From CBDIHH01 sp965279095 (GTDB lineage Bacteria; Pseudomonadota; Alphaproteobacteria; Caulobacterales; Caulobacteraceae), in assembly GCA_965279095.1 (NCBI GenBank), contig CBDIHH010000005.1, positions 62,001 through 126,000 on the forward strand: a stretch of 64,000 nt of DNA, read 5' to 3'. Positions within the stretch are counted from its first letter, which is position 1. Each line of letters begins with the position of its first letter. The notes under the pieces were generated by a model. That model was not told where the DNA came from and did not search any database. It saw only the letters and a list, made by a program, of their open reading frames with translations. Positions 1 to 8,219 of this stretch are shown here, in pieces. The position numbers were made by a program, and so were the translations under genes.

Positions 1-419
1 GGCCATGACGCCTCGAACAGCCGGTGGCGGCGCAACTCCGCATCCTCCACGCCTAGGCCGAACATGGTCCCGCATAGTAGGATCGGGGCCTCCAATGGGG
101 CTCCGACCACGTTCTCCATGATCCAGGGCCGCCCGCTGGCCTTCAGCATGGCGCGGGTGGGCTCGATTAGGTCGGCGTGGACCTTGGCGTTGTGCATGGT
201 CTTCATCGCCGTGTGCGCCTGGCAGGGCGGGCTTGCGTGGATCGCGTCGAAGCTCGCCACCCACGCAGGGTCCAGCGCCAGCACATCGGCCTGGCGGAAG
301 GCGAACGGATACCGCGGCTGGGGATTGATATCGACGCCGGTCACGTCGAACCCGGCCCGCGCGTAGCCGGCGCCGGCCCCGCCCTCGCAGCAGAACAGAT
401 CCAAGACCCGGAGGCTCAT
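1..419 (-). CDS. DNA cytosine-5 methyltransferase, N-terminal part (cut by window edge)
   Basis: The reading frame opens at ATG 419 and runs off the left end, so only the first ~139 residues are visible. They begin MSLRVLDLFCCEGGAGAGY, the SAM-binding motif I of C5-cytosine methyltransferases. A PPCQ catalytic-cysteine motif (SPPCQAHT) follows near residue 65 and an ENV motif (IMENVVGAP) near residue 100. The predicted role is methylation of phage DNA against host restriction, or modification of the host. The start overlaps the stop of the upstream HNH gene as ATGA, so it is translated from the same leftward early message. The C-terminal target-recognition part cannot be seen. Confidence 0.88.
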   Translation of the reverse strand, partial: MSLRVLDLFCCEGGAGAGYARAGFDVTGVDINPQPRYPFAFRQADVLALDPAWVASFDAIHASPPCQAHTAMKTMHNAKVHADLIEPTRAMLKASGRPWIMENVVGAPLEAPILLCGTMFGLGVEDAELRRHRLFEASW

Positions 420-1114
420 GCTCCCCCCTTAGTAGTGGGGTTGGGTTTTTGTTCGGTCGTTTCGCGTTCGTGCAGATGCCTCCACGTGCGGCCTGCCAAT
501 AGATCCGCGATGGTGACCTTGCCGACGCCGAAGCGGGCAGCCAGAGCCTTGAGGCTATGCGGGTGAACAGCGCCGTTCGCGGAGCGTCCCGAAGGGCGGG
601 GAAGCGCCAGGATTGAGCGCGCCTGATCTTCAGTCAGCATGGCGCGCCCGTTGGCCTGTCCTGTCAACCGTGCGGGGCCGCGATGAACGTAGGCCGCTTG
701 TGGTTGCCGAACGCGGGGCTCGCGCGGGGGCCTGGGCTCTTTCGTCGGGCGGGCCAGCCGTGCAGCGGTGCGGGCTGCCTTGGCCCCGCTGCCGGCCCTC
801 GGCTGCACGATGGTCGCCATGTTCTCGGCGTGGGTGCAGTAACGCAGATTGTCCGGCGCGTTGTTGTCTCGGCAGCGGTCGATATGATCTAGGTCGTAGC
901 CTTCAGGGCGAGGGCCAATAAAGGCCAGGGCGACGAGGGCATGATAGGACACAATCCGGCGCGGCTCGCGTTGCCAAACCGCCCAAAGATAGCCGTATCG
1001 ATCGGGCTTCGCTGTCAGTATGCGCCCTCTTTTGCCCATGACGCGGCCACGACTTGACGCCATGAAGCCGGGGTATCCGGGCACTTCACGCCAGATCTCA
1101 ACGGGCTCATCCAT
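416..1114 (-). CDS. HNH homing-type endonuclease with NUMOD4 domain
   Basis: 232 aa. The N-terminus (EIWREVPGYPGFMASSRGRV, residues ~6-25) is a NUMOD4 DNA-binding motif. An HNH core follows: LDHIDRCRDNNAPDNLRY (residues ~75-93) and THAENM. The C-terminus (residues ~160-215) contains a predicted helix-turn-helix (LKALAARFGVGKVTIADLL). This order is typical of free-standing phage HNH endonucleases. It starts at ATG 1114, sharing one base with the TGA of the gene before it (TGATG), and ends in an ATGA overlap with the methyltransferase. It may be a selfish element or take part in DNA processing. Confidence 0.85.
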   Translation of the reverse strand: MDEPVEIWREVPGYPGFMASSRGRVMGKRGRILTAKPDRYGYLWAVWQREPRRIVSYHALVALAFIGPRPEGYDLDHIDRCRDNNAPDNLRYCTHAENMATIVQPRAGSGAKAARTAARLARPTKEPRPPREPRVRQPQAAYVHRGPARLTGQANGRAMLTEDQARSILALPRPSGRSANGAVHPHSLKALAARFGVGKVTIADLLAGRTWRHLHERETTEQKPNPTTKGGA

Positions 1115-1773
1115 CAGGTTTTCTCCTGACCGATTATACCATCAACCCCTTGTGTCGTAAGGGATTTGTCGACCGAACCCCTATCTAAGGGAGAAGCCTG
1201 GAGCCTCGATAAGATGGCGTCTGCGATTGCTTCACTGAGCGCCACCTCGGCCAGGGGGGTGTCGGCGAAGGGCCACGGCCCTTCAATCCGCTGCCCGTCA
1301 CGGAATAGGCGCCAGCCGTCTGGAGCCTTGTGCAGGGAGTAAAGGCGAACGATCCGCGCCACATCCTCCCTCACCCCAGCGTCTAGGGCAGGGGAAGGGG
1401 GTCCGATATCCACCCAATCGCCGTCGCCCATGTCTTCCATGCGGGCAGGGGAAGGGTGGGCGACTTTGGGCAGGCCGCACCTTCCCACCTTCCAGCCCTC
1501 AAAGTCGCAGTCACCGCAGACATAACAGGCGGGGTAGAACTGGCAGTTAGAGGCGGCCCGCCCCTCCCCATCCCCAGGGGTTACGGGGGCGGGTGTGCGG
1601 GTGTTCCGGGCTTCAAGCAGGCCCAACAGGATCGGGCGGGCTTCATCGGCGCGTTGCTTCGGCGTCGAGTGGGGTAGGGGGCCGCCGCCCGTGATGGCGG
1701 CCACAAGTTCCCATGCCAAGTCGAACAGCTTGGCTTCGCGCTCCGACATCGCAGTTTCGCTCAACTCACCCAT
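1114..1773 (-). CDS. hypothetical early phage protein
   Basis: 219 aa, not recognised. The N-terminal ~45 residues look helical. The middle has a cysteine cluster (CQFYPACYVCGDCDFEGWKVGRCG, five Cys plus one, shown here by positions ~83-106) that could bind zinc. The segment between the cysteines and the C-terminal ~60 residues is coded by G-rich repeated DNA (see findings) and is probably an unstructured linker. It is embedded in the leftward early operon, overlapping the next gene upstream by 8 bases and the HNH gene by one base. Confidence 0.6.
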   Translation of the reverse strand: MGELSETAMSEREAKLFDLAWELVAAITGGGPLPHSTPKQRADEARPILLGLLEARNTRTPAPVTPGDGEGRAASNCQFYPACYVCGDCDFEGWKVGRCGLPKVAHPSPARMEDMGDGDWVDIGPPSPALDAGVREDVARIVRLYSLHKAPDGWRLFRDGQRIEGPWPFADTPLAEVALSEAIADAILSRLQASPLDRGSVDKSLTTQGVDGIIGQEKT

Positions 1774-2956
1774 GTTGGGGCTCCTTGGTGATAAGGGCGA
1801 TCACATCGCGAAGGCAGGCGCTATAGCCCGCCGCCCAGATGGCTGCCTCGTCAGTCGTGGCCTCTGGCGGGGCATCATCGGCGTCGATCAGATTGAGGCC
1901 GGATATAGTATCCACCACCCCCGCCACCCTGGCCCTTTCGGAAGCGAGGGAGGCCTCGGCGGCCTCGGCGCGGGCGCGTAGGGCGGCGCACCGTTCGGCC
2001 ATGACCATGATGGACGTGTCGCGGGTCGCCTTCTCCGCCTCCAGGCTCTCGATGATGTCGAGGGCGTCGTCCATCGCCCAGCACAGGTCGGTGTGGCCGT
2101 CTCGGAAGGCGCGGTAGGAGCCATCTCTCAGGCTGGCCTTCACTACCTCAGCCGTCTTGTCTGTCGGGGGATTGGGTTCGCTGCCGCCCTTCGATGTGGC
2201 TTGAAGCGTGATGGCTTCGCGGTGTTCGGGGGCTAAGAGGCTTTGTCGCAGAGCGTCGAGGGCTTCCCAGAAGCGGTCCCCCGCGTCGGCAGGCACATAT
2301 TCGCAGAGGTCGTTGTATGCGGCCCTTGCGTCAGCCAGCCCGTCCACGCCCCACTCGCTGGACTGTTCCGGTTCGATACCGGGTGCGGAAGCCGTAGGCT
2401 GGAGCCTCCCCAACCCCTCCCCAACGGGGGGAGAGGGGGCGGCGGGAACCGGTTGCCAATGCGTGAACCAGCGCGGGTTCGCATGGAAGCGGTCCTTGAT
2501 CGTGCCGTCGTTGACCCAGCCCTCCATCTGACATGCGTCATGCGTGTAGATGTTGCCGCTACCCTCACCGTCCTGCCAGCACACGACCTCGCATCCATCG
2601 TGATGAATGCTGCACGCCAAGATCCGCGTCCCATCCCTCGGCGCGCTCTCGATTGTCTTCCACCCCCCTACCGATGCCGGGGGGAGGGCGAGGAGGCGGG
2701 GAAGGGCGTTGACGGCGGCGGCTATCAATTCGTAGTCGTCAGAGCCGCTGTAGCAGGAGCCCGCGACCACGATAATCTTGCCGTGCTGCGTCCCCCTCGG
2801 GCTATCTGCGATCCATGAGCCGCCATGCTTGCCCTCGCGCGAACGATAGAACCACGGCCCCGGCGTAGCCTTCGCCAGCAGCGCCAGCAGTTCCGCCCGC
2901 TCTTCATCCGCCGGTCCATCGCCAGCAAACAGGACAGGGTTCTCGATGCTCATCAT
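1766..2956 (-). CDS. Ead/Ea22-like and DUF551-type phage protein
   Basis: 396 aa. The N-terminus (LLALLAKATPGPWFYRS, residues ~23-40, then DYELIAAAVNALPRLLAL near 75-92) matches the Ead/Ea22-like proteins of lambdoid phages. Residues ~98-170 (WKTIESAPRDGTRILA ... FHANPRWFTHWQPVPAAP) match the DUF551 pattern. The C-terminal ~130 residues are predicted coiled coil (SLEAEKATRD ... RARAEAAEASLASERARVA). This is a mosaic of accessory domains of unknown function. It starts at the first of two consecutive ATGs. A G/C-tract repeat (2401-2440) codes the linker after the DUF551 part. Confidence 0.65.
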   Translation of the reverse strand: MMSIENPVLFAGDGPADEERAELLALLAKATPGPWFYRSREGKHGGSWIADSPRGTQHGKIIVVAGSCYSGSDDYELIAAAVNALPRLLALPPASVGGWKTIESAPRDGTRILACSIHHDGCEVVCWQDGEGSGNIYTHDACQMEGWVNDGTIKDRFHANPRWFTHWQPVPAAPSPPVGEGLGRLQPTASAPGIEPEQSSEWGVDGLADARAAYNDLCEYVPADAGDRFWEALDALRQSLLAPEHREAITLQATSKGGSEPNPPTDKTAEVVKASLRDGSYRAFRDGHTDLCWAMDDALDIIESLEAEKATRDTSIMVMAERCAALRARAEAAEASLASERARVAGVVDTISGLNLIDADDAPPEATTDEAAIWAAGYSACLRDVIALITKEPQHG

Positions 2957-3604
2957 CTAGCTCCTTGCAGTTCGGGAGGGCTGGCCGTTAGAGGCCCTGG
3001 CTTGGCGGCGCACGGCCTGGGCGGCGAGCGCCGCGTTGACGAGAAGATCCTCAGCGGCGTCCCGATCACCGGTGGCCCGGTGCAGCGCCTTGCCGAGAGC
3101 GGTCACTTCCTCACCCGACATGCCGAGCTCCGCCCAGTAGGCGAGCTCCTTCCCGTCGTGCTGGCGGGCATGCTCCGCCACGGCCAAGGGGAGCACCCGG
3201 AAGTCGCTGCTCTTGCGCTGCAAGCCCGGGTTGGTGACGCCGGCGGCGGCCAGGCTGAATCGCTGGTGAGCGACCTGGACGGCGTAGTCGTGACGCCCTG
3301 TCCTGATCAGCGTTGCGATGCAGGGTAGGGTGGCGACGAATCCCTTGTGGTCGGCCAGCACCTGGCGCGGCTGGCGCTGCCCGGGCGTCTTTGGCTCGGC
3401 TCGGCGGTGAGATATCCGGGGCCTAGGCCGCTCGTAGCCGCGGGCGATCTCCAAGGCGGCGGCAATCTTGCGCCAAGCCCTATCCGACGCGCGAGCCTTC
3501 TCGGCGGCCTTTGCACGATCGCGGTCGTCGGCATCCCGGATGGCGCGCAGGCGGCGCTCTTCAGCGATCAGGGGCGCAAGCGTGGCGGGGGCAACCTCGC
3601 TCAT
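2957..3604 (-). CDS. DUF968/Ref-like putative HNH nuclease
   Basis: 215 aa. Residues ~86-170 follow the DUF968 (Ref-type HNH nuclease) pattern: LPCIATLIRTGRHDYAVQVAH, then NPGLQRKSSDFRVLPLAVAEH and HARQHDGKELAYWAELG. Compared with the family, the cysteine pair around the first motif is reduced to one Cys, so zinc binding may be altered. The N-terminal ~60 residues are basic and helical. It lies between the exonuclease and the Ead-like gene in the leftward operon (ATGA overlap with the exonuclease gene), which suggests a role with the phage recombination proteins. Confidence 0.6.
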   Translation of the reverse strand: MSEVAPATLAPLIAEERRLRAIRDADDRDRAKAAEKARASDRAWRKIAAALEIARGYERPRPRISHRRAEPKTPGQRQPRQVLADHKGFVATLPCIATLIRTGRHDYAVQVAHQRFSLAAAGVTNPGLQRKSSDFRVLPLAVAEHARQHDGKELAYWAELGMSGEEVTALGKALHRATGDRDAAEDLLVNAALAAQAVRRQARASNGQPSRTARS

Positions 3605-4320
3605 CGCCCCGCCCTCCGATCGAGCTCGAGGTTGGCCGCGTGCTTGACGTCGGCGTCCATGTCAGGGGTCTTAAGCAGCCAATCGAGATAGGACCGCTCG
3701 ACGTCAGCCCAGTCGCGGCCGCGCCATTTCCCGATGGGGCAGCGCGGCAGGAACTTCGGCTCGCGTTGCCACTGCACGAGGTCGTTGACCTTCGTGCCGC
3801 GTAGCATGTTGGCGAGGATGTTCCCGGTGACATAGGCGTCCGGGCCTGCACGGTGAGGCGGCATGGCCCACGCCTCGGGGAGGTCCAGCCCCATGCGATA
3901 TCGTGTAGCCTGGTTCGAGTGGCTCTCGGCGTCGGGGTAGAGCCGGGCCGCCGCCTTGACCGTGCAGATCCAGCGGATCGGGCCGGTGACCGTCTCGGTC
4001 AACCACAACTGTTCGAAGGCAGCGTTCGCGGCGACCAGGGCGAAGGGCTCCCCGCCGTCGACCATCAACGCAGATCGCAGATGATCCGCGGTGCACAACG
4101 GCGCCGTCGCCAGCTCAGCATCTTGGATGTGATGCACGGACCGGTTCTCAGGAGTGATCTGCCGGTCAGTGCGGAACAGATAGGACTTCGGCGCTGTGAC
4201 GCTGGCCACCTGTTCGTCGGTGTCCCAGTAGACGTCGGAGATGCCGAGTTCGATGATTTCCTCGGGCGGCGCCAGCCCGGTCGTCTCAAGATCAACAGCG
4301 CGCAGAATGACCCTGGTCAT
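3601..4320 (-). CDS. DEDDh-family 3'-5' exonuclease (ExoX/DnaQ-like)
   Basis: 239 aa. The Exo I motif is AVDLETTG with D10 and E12. The Exo II region is LVAANAAFEQ, where the usual Asp is replaced by E103. The Exo III motif is HRAGPDAYVT with H156 and D161. These give the DEDDh active site of the ExoX/RNase T-like exonucleases. It sits directly downstream of recT in the leftward operon with a one-base overlap and probably trims 3' ends during phage recombination or repair. The E103 substitution is unusual and could lower activity. Confidence 0.82.
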   Translation of the reverse strand: MTRVILRAVDLETTGLAPPEEIIELGISDVYWDTDEQVASVTAPKSYLFRTDRQITPENRSVHHIQDAELATAPLCTADHLRSALMVDGGEPFALVAANAAFEQLWLTETVTGPIRWICTVKAAARLYPDAESHSNQATRYRMGLDLPEAWAMPPHRAGPDAYVTGNILANMLRGTKVNDLVQWQREPKFLPRCPIGKWRGRDWADVERSYLDWLLKTPDMDADVKHAANLELDRRAGR

Positions 4321-5504
4321 CAGCCTTTGCCTTCGATCTCAGCGACCCGCTGGTTCATGCTGTCGACGAGGGCCTTCAGCTTTGCCGGGGAGTGGGCCTT
4401 GAGCTTGAGCGCGTAGCCCTTGGCCTGTGCATCGGTCCAAGCAGCCGTGATCTCGTCGACCGACTCCAGCTTGTGGACCTGGGTGTTGAAGTCGATTGCC
4501 CAGGACGCAGGGTCGAAGTCCGGGCCCGCTAGGGTCTGCCCTTCTGCGCTGGCGGGCGTCGGCCGGTCACCCGGGAACCCGTCGTCGACCTCATCCGCCG
4601 CAGGTTTTTGGGACATGGACTTATCGGCCTCCGGCGCCGGGGCCTCATCCGCGCCGTCGAAGGCAGGCACGAAGTCCCCGTCCAGGATCTCGTCCATGGG
4701 AACGGCGGGCGCTTCCTCGGTCGGTTGGTGCGCGATGGCGGGCGGGTTGAAGCCGGGGCGCAGTTGCCGGGTCGGCTCGTTGGCGGCCGGCAGCGCGCCA
4801 TGGTCGTAGGTCGCGTCGTCGTGGATGGCGACCCGGTCCATGTTCGGCGTCTTCGGCAGATACTTCCACATGCGCCGCACGGGCGCCTTGCGGGCCATCT
4901 CTCCCGGCCAGTCGACGTTGGGACCTTTGGTCGCCCGGGAGACGGCGCGGACCTTGGCGAGCTCGGCCGCGCCCATGACTTCGCGGAAGACGCCGCCGTT
5001 CGTGGTGCGGGCGATGGCGTAGGCGCCGATGATCTTGGTCGACGTCGACTCCAGCGGGCGCTTGTGCCGGATGAAGGGATTGTCGCCCATGTCATAGTCG
5101 AACTCGTCGCCCTCATAGACGACGTGCGCGGCGATTGATTGAAAGTTGCCGGACCGGTAGGCCACGTCGAGCAGGCCCTGATACATCGGCAAGTATTGCG
5201 CGCTGCCCTTGAACCGGATGATGGCGGCCTTCCGCCCGTCGGGGACCAGCCCGTCGGCGGCACAGTTGAGCGCCGCCTGAATGAAGCTGGCCGGATCGCA
5301 GTTGATCAGCTCAGGGTCGCGCATCAACGAGCGCCGGCAGGTCTCGAGGAACAGGCGCGGGTCGATGCCCGAGTCCGCGAGCAGGGTCCCGATTTGGTCC
5401 TGGCGCTTTTCGATAGCGCCCATGAACTGATCGAGGCGGTGCTTCTGGCGCTGGGCCGGGGTCATGTCGGCGGGCGCGGCCCGTTCAGCTACGGCGGTGC
5501 TCAT
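4320..5504 (-). CDS. recT: RecT-family single-strand annealing protein
   Basis: 394 aa. Residues ~25-235 match RecT: RSLMRDPELINCDPASFIQAAL, GLVPDGRKAAIIRF, QYLPMYQGLLDVAYRSGN and a C-terminal core with WPGEMARKAPVRRMWKYLP. RecT anneals complementary single strands during phage recombination. Residues ~240-330 are a low-complexity acidic/proline linker, and the last ~60 residues form a small helical tail, making it longer than lambda-type RecT (~270 aa). The gene for its exonuclease partner lies immediately upstream with an ATGA overlap, the usual RecE/RecT arrangement. Confidence 0.9.
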   Translation of the reverse strand: MSTAVAERAAPADMTPAQRQKHRLDQFMGAIEKRQDQIGTLLADSGIDPRLFLETCRRSLMRDPELINCDPASFIQAALNCAADGLVPDGRKAAIIRFKGSAQYLPMYQGLLDVAYRSGNFQSIAAHVVYEGDEFDYDMGDNPFIRHKRPLESTSTKIIGAYAIARTTNGGVFREVMGAAELAKVRAVSRATKGPNVDWPGEMARKAPVRRMWKYLPKTPNMDRVAIHDDATYDHGALPAANEPTRQLRPGFNPPAIAHQPTEEAPAVPMDEILDGDFVPAFDGADEAPAPEADKSMSQKPAADEVDDGFPGDRPTPASAEGQTLAGPDFDPASWAIDFNTQVHKLESVDEITAAWTDAQAKGYALKLKAHSPAKLKALVDSMNQRVAEIEGKG

Positions 5505-6625
5505 GCGAAGACTTCTTCCTCATCGGGGGCGGGCTGATCAAAGGCGATGTAGTGGGGGACGAAGACCCGGTCGGGGTTGCCCTCCGTGGTCACGTGCAGG
5601 CGCTCGACGCGCGTCCAGGGCTCATGCGCCCCGTGTTCGGACATGCACCGACGGTAGGTCTGAAGGGCGCTGTGGAGCTTCCTGTGGCCGAAGCGGTGCA
5701 GCTCGTCGCCGAAGTCCTCCCACCAGGGGAAGATGACCGGCGCGCGGCCGTTCACGTCGTCCGGCTTCTGGAAGAAGATCCAGAAATATCCCCAGTGGGG
5801 CGCCTCTGTCGGGAAGCGCTTCAGCCAGGCGTGTTCCTCAGGCGTCGCGCCGTGGACATTGCCGGCGACGATGAATTCGTAGGCCTTGCGCCGGGCGACG
5901 TGGTGATCGGCCATTTGGATGTCGAGGCCGCGGTCGTTGGCGATCTTGCCGGCCTCGAATGAGAGCGGGCGCCCTGACCAGTTGCCTAGCGACTTCAGGT
6001 CGCCGGTCGCCGTGGGGAGCATCCCGTCCAGCCGGCCGCGCCGGCGGATACCGTCATCCGTGGTCCAGAGGATCGACACCTCGGCCAAGGGGACGTGCTC
6101 CGGACCGAAGGCGAACAGCGGGCCGATTTCCCCGTGCTCGTGGATCAGCCGGGCCATCATCCTGATCTGCCAGTCCTCGGTCGATGAGATGGCGTCCAGG
6201 GCGCCGCGCTGCTCATCGAAGGCGGCAAGGATCGCATCCCAAACGGGGATGCCTGCCGCCGCCGCTCCATCGACCAGAATGGGCTTGGTGGCGCGGGACG
6301 GGTAAGTCACGCCGGCCTCGTCCAGGGCAGCCTTGATCTCATCAATCGTGACGCACAGGTCGGGGAAGTCGGCCTTGTCCGGCGCCACGGCGAACCGGCT
6401 GGCGTAGGCATCGACGCCCTCGAGGACTGCGGCGTGCAGCGCCTTGCCGAAGTTCAGCGCCTCCTTGGGCTTCTCGACCCGTCGCGTGTTCAGGTGTGAC
6501 GACCACCACCAGCCTTCGCGCTGCTGGAACAGCTTCACGATGTCGGACGAGCCGAGGCGGCGCTGGGCGAAGTAGGCCTCCTCGGGCAGATGGAGGTAGA
6601 GGCCGTCTGGCAGGAGGTCACTCAA
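5501..6625 (-). CDS. RecE-like PD-(D/E)XK exonuclease
   Basis: 374 aa when started at TTG 6625. That TTG overlaps the upstream stop as TTGA and is preceded by GGGGAG eight bases upstream; the frame is open further upstream but only in the shadow of the preceding genes. Residues 56-70 (LNFGKALHAAVLEG) and the catalytic core E182, D200 (RGRLDGML) and D209-L-K211 (TGDLKS) match the DUF3799/RecE-type nuclease fold. It should resect double-stranded ends to feed the adjacent RecT. The TTG start is part of the coupled-start habit of this phage. Confidence 0.85.
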   Translation of the reverse strand: MSDLLPDGLYLHLPEEAYFAQRRLGSSDIVKLFQQREGWWWSSHLNTRRVEKPKEALNFGKALHAAVLEGVDAYASRFAVAPDKADFPDLCVTIDEIKAALDEAGVTYPSRATKPILVDGAAAAGIPVWDAILAAFDEQRGALDAISSTEDWQIRMMARLIHEHGEIGPLFAFGPEHVPLAEVSILWTTDDGIRRRGRLDGMLPTATGDLKSLGNWSGRPLSFEAGKIANDRGLDIQMADHHVARRKAYEFIVAGNVHGATPEEHAWLKRFPTEAPHWGYFWIFFQKPDDVNGRAPVIFPWWEDFGDELHRFGHRKLHSALQTYRRCMSEHGAHEPWTRVERLHVTTEGNPDRVFVPHYIAFDQPAPDEEEVFA

Positions 6626-7125
6626 AACGGAATCTCCCCAAGGGATGCATCTGGCTCCGCCAAGTCCTGCAGGGCACCATTGAGGGTGCGCAGCTGGTCG
6701 CGGTCTGGAATGCGAGGCTGGTCGTAGCTTTCGCGGTGCGCGTGGGCGGCCGCGAAGCCGTCGAACCAGAGCAGGGCGTCGGCGACGATCGACTGGAAGG
6801 CCTTGGCATTGTCTTCGATCTTGGCGGTGCGTCTCAGCCGGGCGCGCAGGTCGTGCGCAGCGTCCATGTTCCGGTCCTCGACGGCTTCGGCCTTCATGAT
6901 CTCGCGATGGCTCTGGGCGAGGCCTTCCTCGCGACCGCGGCTCCAGCCCAGCGAGTAGCCGATCATGGACATGTCCTCGCAGGGCGCCATGACCACGAAC
7001 CGGCATCCTGGGTTGGCGCGCTTCAGCCTGTCGGCTTCGGCGATCGCCCCGAGGAAGTTCGGGTGCGTGTAGGTCGGGAACCCGCGCTCGGGGCACCAGA
7101 CGAGGAAGCCGATGGGCTCGGTCAT
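6622..7125 (-). CDS. hypothetical early phage protein
   Basis: 167 aa from ATG 7125, chosen because it forms ATGA with the preceding gene and has GGAGGG in front; an ATG five codons further up is less likely. Sequence features: FLVWCPERGFPTYTHPNFLGAIAEADRLKRANPG at the N-terminus, a short hydrophobic MIGYSLGW segment and a helical C-terminal half. It is not recognised beyond being a type of orphan protein common in alphaproteobacterial prophages. Its stop overlaps the TTG start of the RecE-like gene, so it is probably co-translated with the recombination genes. Confidence 0.65.
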   Translation of the reverse strand: MTEPIGFLVWCPERGFPTYTHPNFLGAIAEADRLKRANPGCRFVVMAPCEDMSMIGYSLGWSRGREEGLAQSHREIMKAEAVEDRNMDAAHDLRARLRRTAKIEDNAKAFQSIVADALLWFDGFAAAHAHRESYDQPRIPDRDQLRTLNGALQDLAEPDASLGEIPF

Positions 7126-7388
7126 GGCTGCCCTCCGCATTCAGGGCGGCCGAGCCGGCGGCCGCGGCGGCTGGCCCACCAAGCGCCGACGAGCAGACCC
7201 AGCCCACCGCCGAGGAAGCAGGACCCGACCGCCGTCCAGACGCCGCCGATGAAGTAGGCGGATAGGGCGGCGATCAGCAGCGTGCAGAGGCCGATCAAGA
7301 AGAAGGCGGCGAACCATGCGGCCATGTCGGCGAGGAGCGACCCGACCCCGCTCCCGGCGACGACTTGAGGATCTGGGATGGTGGTCAC
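7122..7388 (-). CDS. small membrane protein with two transmembrane segments
   Basis: 88 aa from GTG 7388, which overlaps the preceding stop as GTGA and has GGAG eight bases upstream. The longer frame upstream of this GTG is arginine-rich shadow sequence. Two hydrophobic segments are visible: AAFFLIGLCTLLIAALSAYFI (residues ~24-44) and TAVGSCFLGGGLGLLVGAWW (residues ~48-67), followed by a basic tail (RRGRRLGR) likely to be cytoplasmic. Function unknown; superinfection exclusion is one possibility for an early phage membrane protein. Confidence 0.65.
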   Translation of the reverse strand: MTTIPDPQVVAGSGVGSLLADMAAWFAAFFLIGLCTLLIAALSAYFIGGVWTAVGSCFLGGGLGLLVGAWWASRRGRRLGRPECGGQP

Positions 7389-7630
7389 GCGGCGTCTCCG
7401 TTCGGTCGGTTGCGGGCGCCGCGCGCCTGGGTGAGGTCGTGGATGCGGGCGCTGCCGACCTGCGCGAGCCGCGCGTTCAGCTTGTCGCGGAGCGTCGCGG
7501 CCTGGTCGGCCGTCAGGTAGACGACGCAATCCGGACCCAGGGCGATGGTGATCCCGCCGGGGCGCTCGGACTCGGCCATGGCGATCTGGTCGGCGTCGGT
7601 CAGGTGGACGTAGGCGCGGACGTCAGACAT
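7385..7630 (-). CDS. hypothetical small early protein
   Basis: 81 aa, not recognised. It appears to form a small alpha/beta domain (VRAYVHLTDADQIAMAES, ITIALGPDCVVYLTADQAATLRDKLNARL). It overlaps the gene upstream by eight bases and the membrane-protein gene downstream by GTGA, so it belongs to the same coupled leftward operon. Confidence 0.6.
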   Translation of the reverse strand: MSDVRAYVHLTDADQIAMAESERPGGITIALGPDCVVYLTADQAATLRDKLNARLAQVGSARIHDLTQARGARNRPNGDAA

Positions 7631-7865
7631 CGGCGTCCGCCTCTTCCATGGCCGCCTCGGCGCACAGGTCGCAGAGCAGCTGGCCCGTGATTTCGAAGGC
7701 CTCGACGTTCGGCGTCTCGTCCTCGAAGGGCTCGTCGCAGTGCGCGCAGCAGCCAGTGCGGTCGGCCTGCATCGCGTCGTGCAGGCGCCAGTGGACCTGG
7801 GTCCAGTTGATCGGGCGGGGATCGTGGTCGGCCGCGTCGGAAGGGGAGCGGGGGTCGTGGCTCAT
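7623..7865 (-). CDS. hypothetical protein with CxxC zinc-knuckle motifs
   Basis: 80 aa. It contains CCAHCDEPF (residues ~39-47) and LLCDLCAEA (residues ~63-71), two CxxC pairs about 20 residues apart that could form a zinc finger. Such small zinc-binding proteins are frequent in early phage operons, but none can be given a function here. ATGA overlap with the preceding gene. Confidence 0.62.
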   Translation of the reverse strand: MSHDPRSPSDAADHDPRPINWTQVHWRLHDAMQADRTGCCAHCDEPFEDETPNVEAFEITGQLLCDLCAEAAMEEADADV

Positions 7866-8140
7866 GACCGGCCCTCGGCCTGGGCGATGGCGGCGCGGGC
7901 GATTTCCACCAACGCGTCCTCGGGGCGGGCGTCGGGGTGCAGGTGATCCCAGAACGTCGCGATCTCGGTGAGGGCGGCCAGCATGTCCGGCCCAGCTGCG
8001 ATCAGGCGGGCCTTCGCCTCGTCCGCTTCATGAAAGGACAGCTGACCCGAATAGGGCTCGCCGTCGCGGTCGCCAGTCTGGACAAGCCAGCGACCGACCA
8101 TCGACCAGCTGCAGGTCCAGGGCTTCTGCTCAGCGGTCAT
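7862..8140 (-). CDS. hypothetical phage protein with RLIAAGPDMLAAL motif
   Basis: 92 aa. The segment KARLIAAGPDMLAALTEIATFWD is a motif shared by many short accessory proteins of temperate phages; its function is unknown. The N-terminal half (WSMVGRWLVQTGDRDGEPYSG) looks like a small beta structure. The start lies within the end of the 29-codon membrane microprotein gene upstream (11-base overlap). Confidence 0.62.
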   Translation of the reverse strand: MTAEQKPWTCSWSMVGRWLVQTGDRDGEPYSGQLSFHEADEAKARLIAAGPDMLAALTEIATFWDHLHPDARPEDALVEIARAAIAQAEGRS

Positions 8141-8219
8141 GGGGAACCCCGCAGTTGATGAAGTGGATGACCAGGTAGGCGACGACGCAGAGCGCCGGGA
8201 TCAGGAGGGCGTGGCTCAT
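8130..8219 (-). CDS. 29-residue membrane microprotein
   Basis: A short frame from ATG 8219 to TGA 8130. The ATG overlaps the upstream stop as ATGA and the frame ends inside the next gene. The product is MSHALLIPALCVVAYLVIHF followed by INCGVPHDR: one hydrophobic helix and a short polar tail. Its position, filling the only gap between two otherwise coupled genes, supports its being real, but there is no homology evidence. Confidence 0.45.
   Translation of the reverse strand: MSHALLIPALCVVAYLVIHFINCGVPHDR

Noticed and set aside
5501..7207. 568-aa frame including the RecE-like nuclease
   Set aside because: The first ~190 residues are shadow of the preceding gene; TTG 6625 with GGGGAG and a TTGA joint is the better start.
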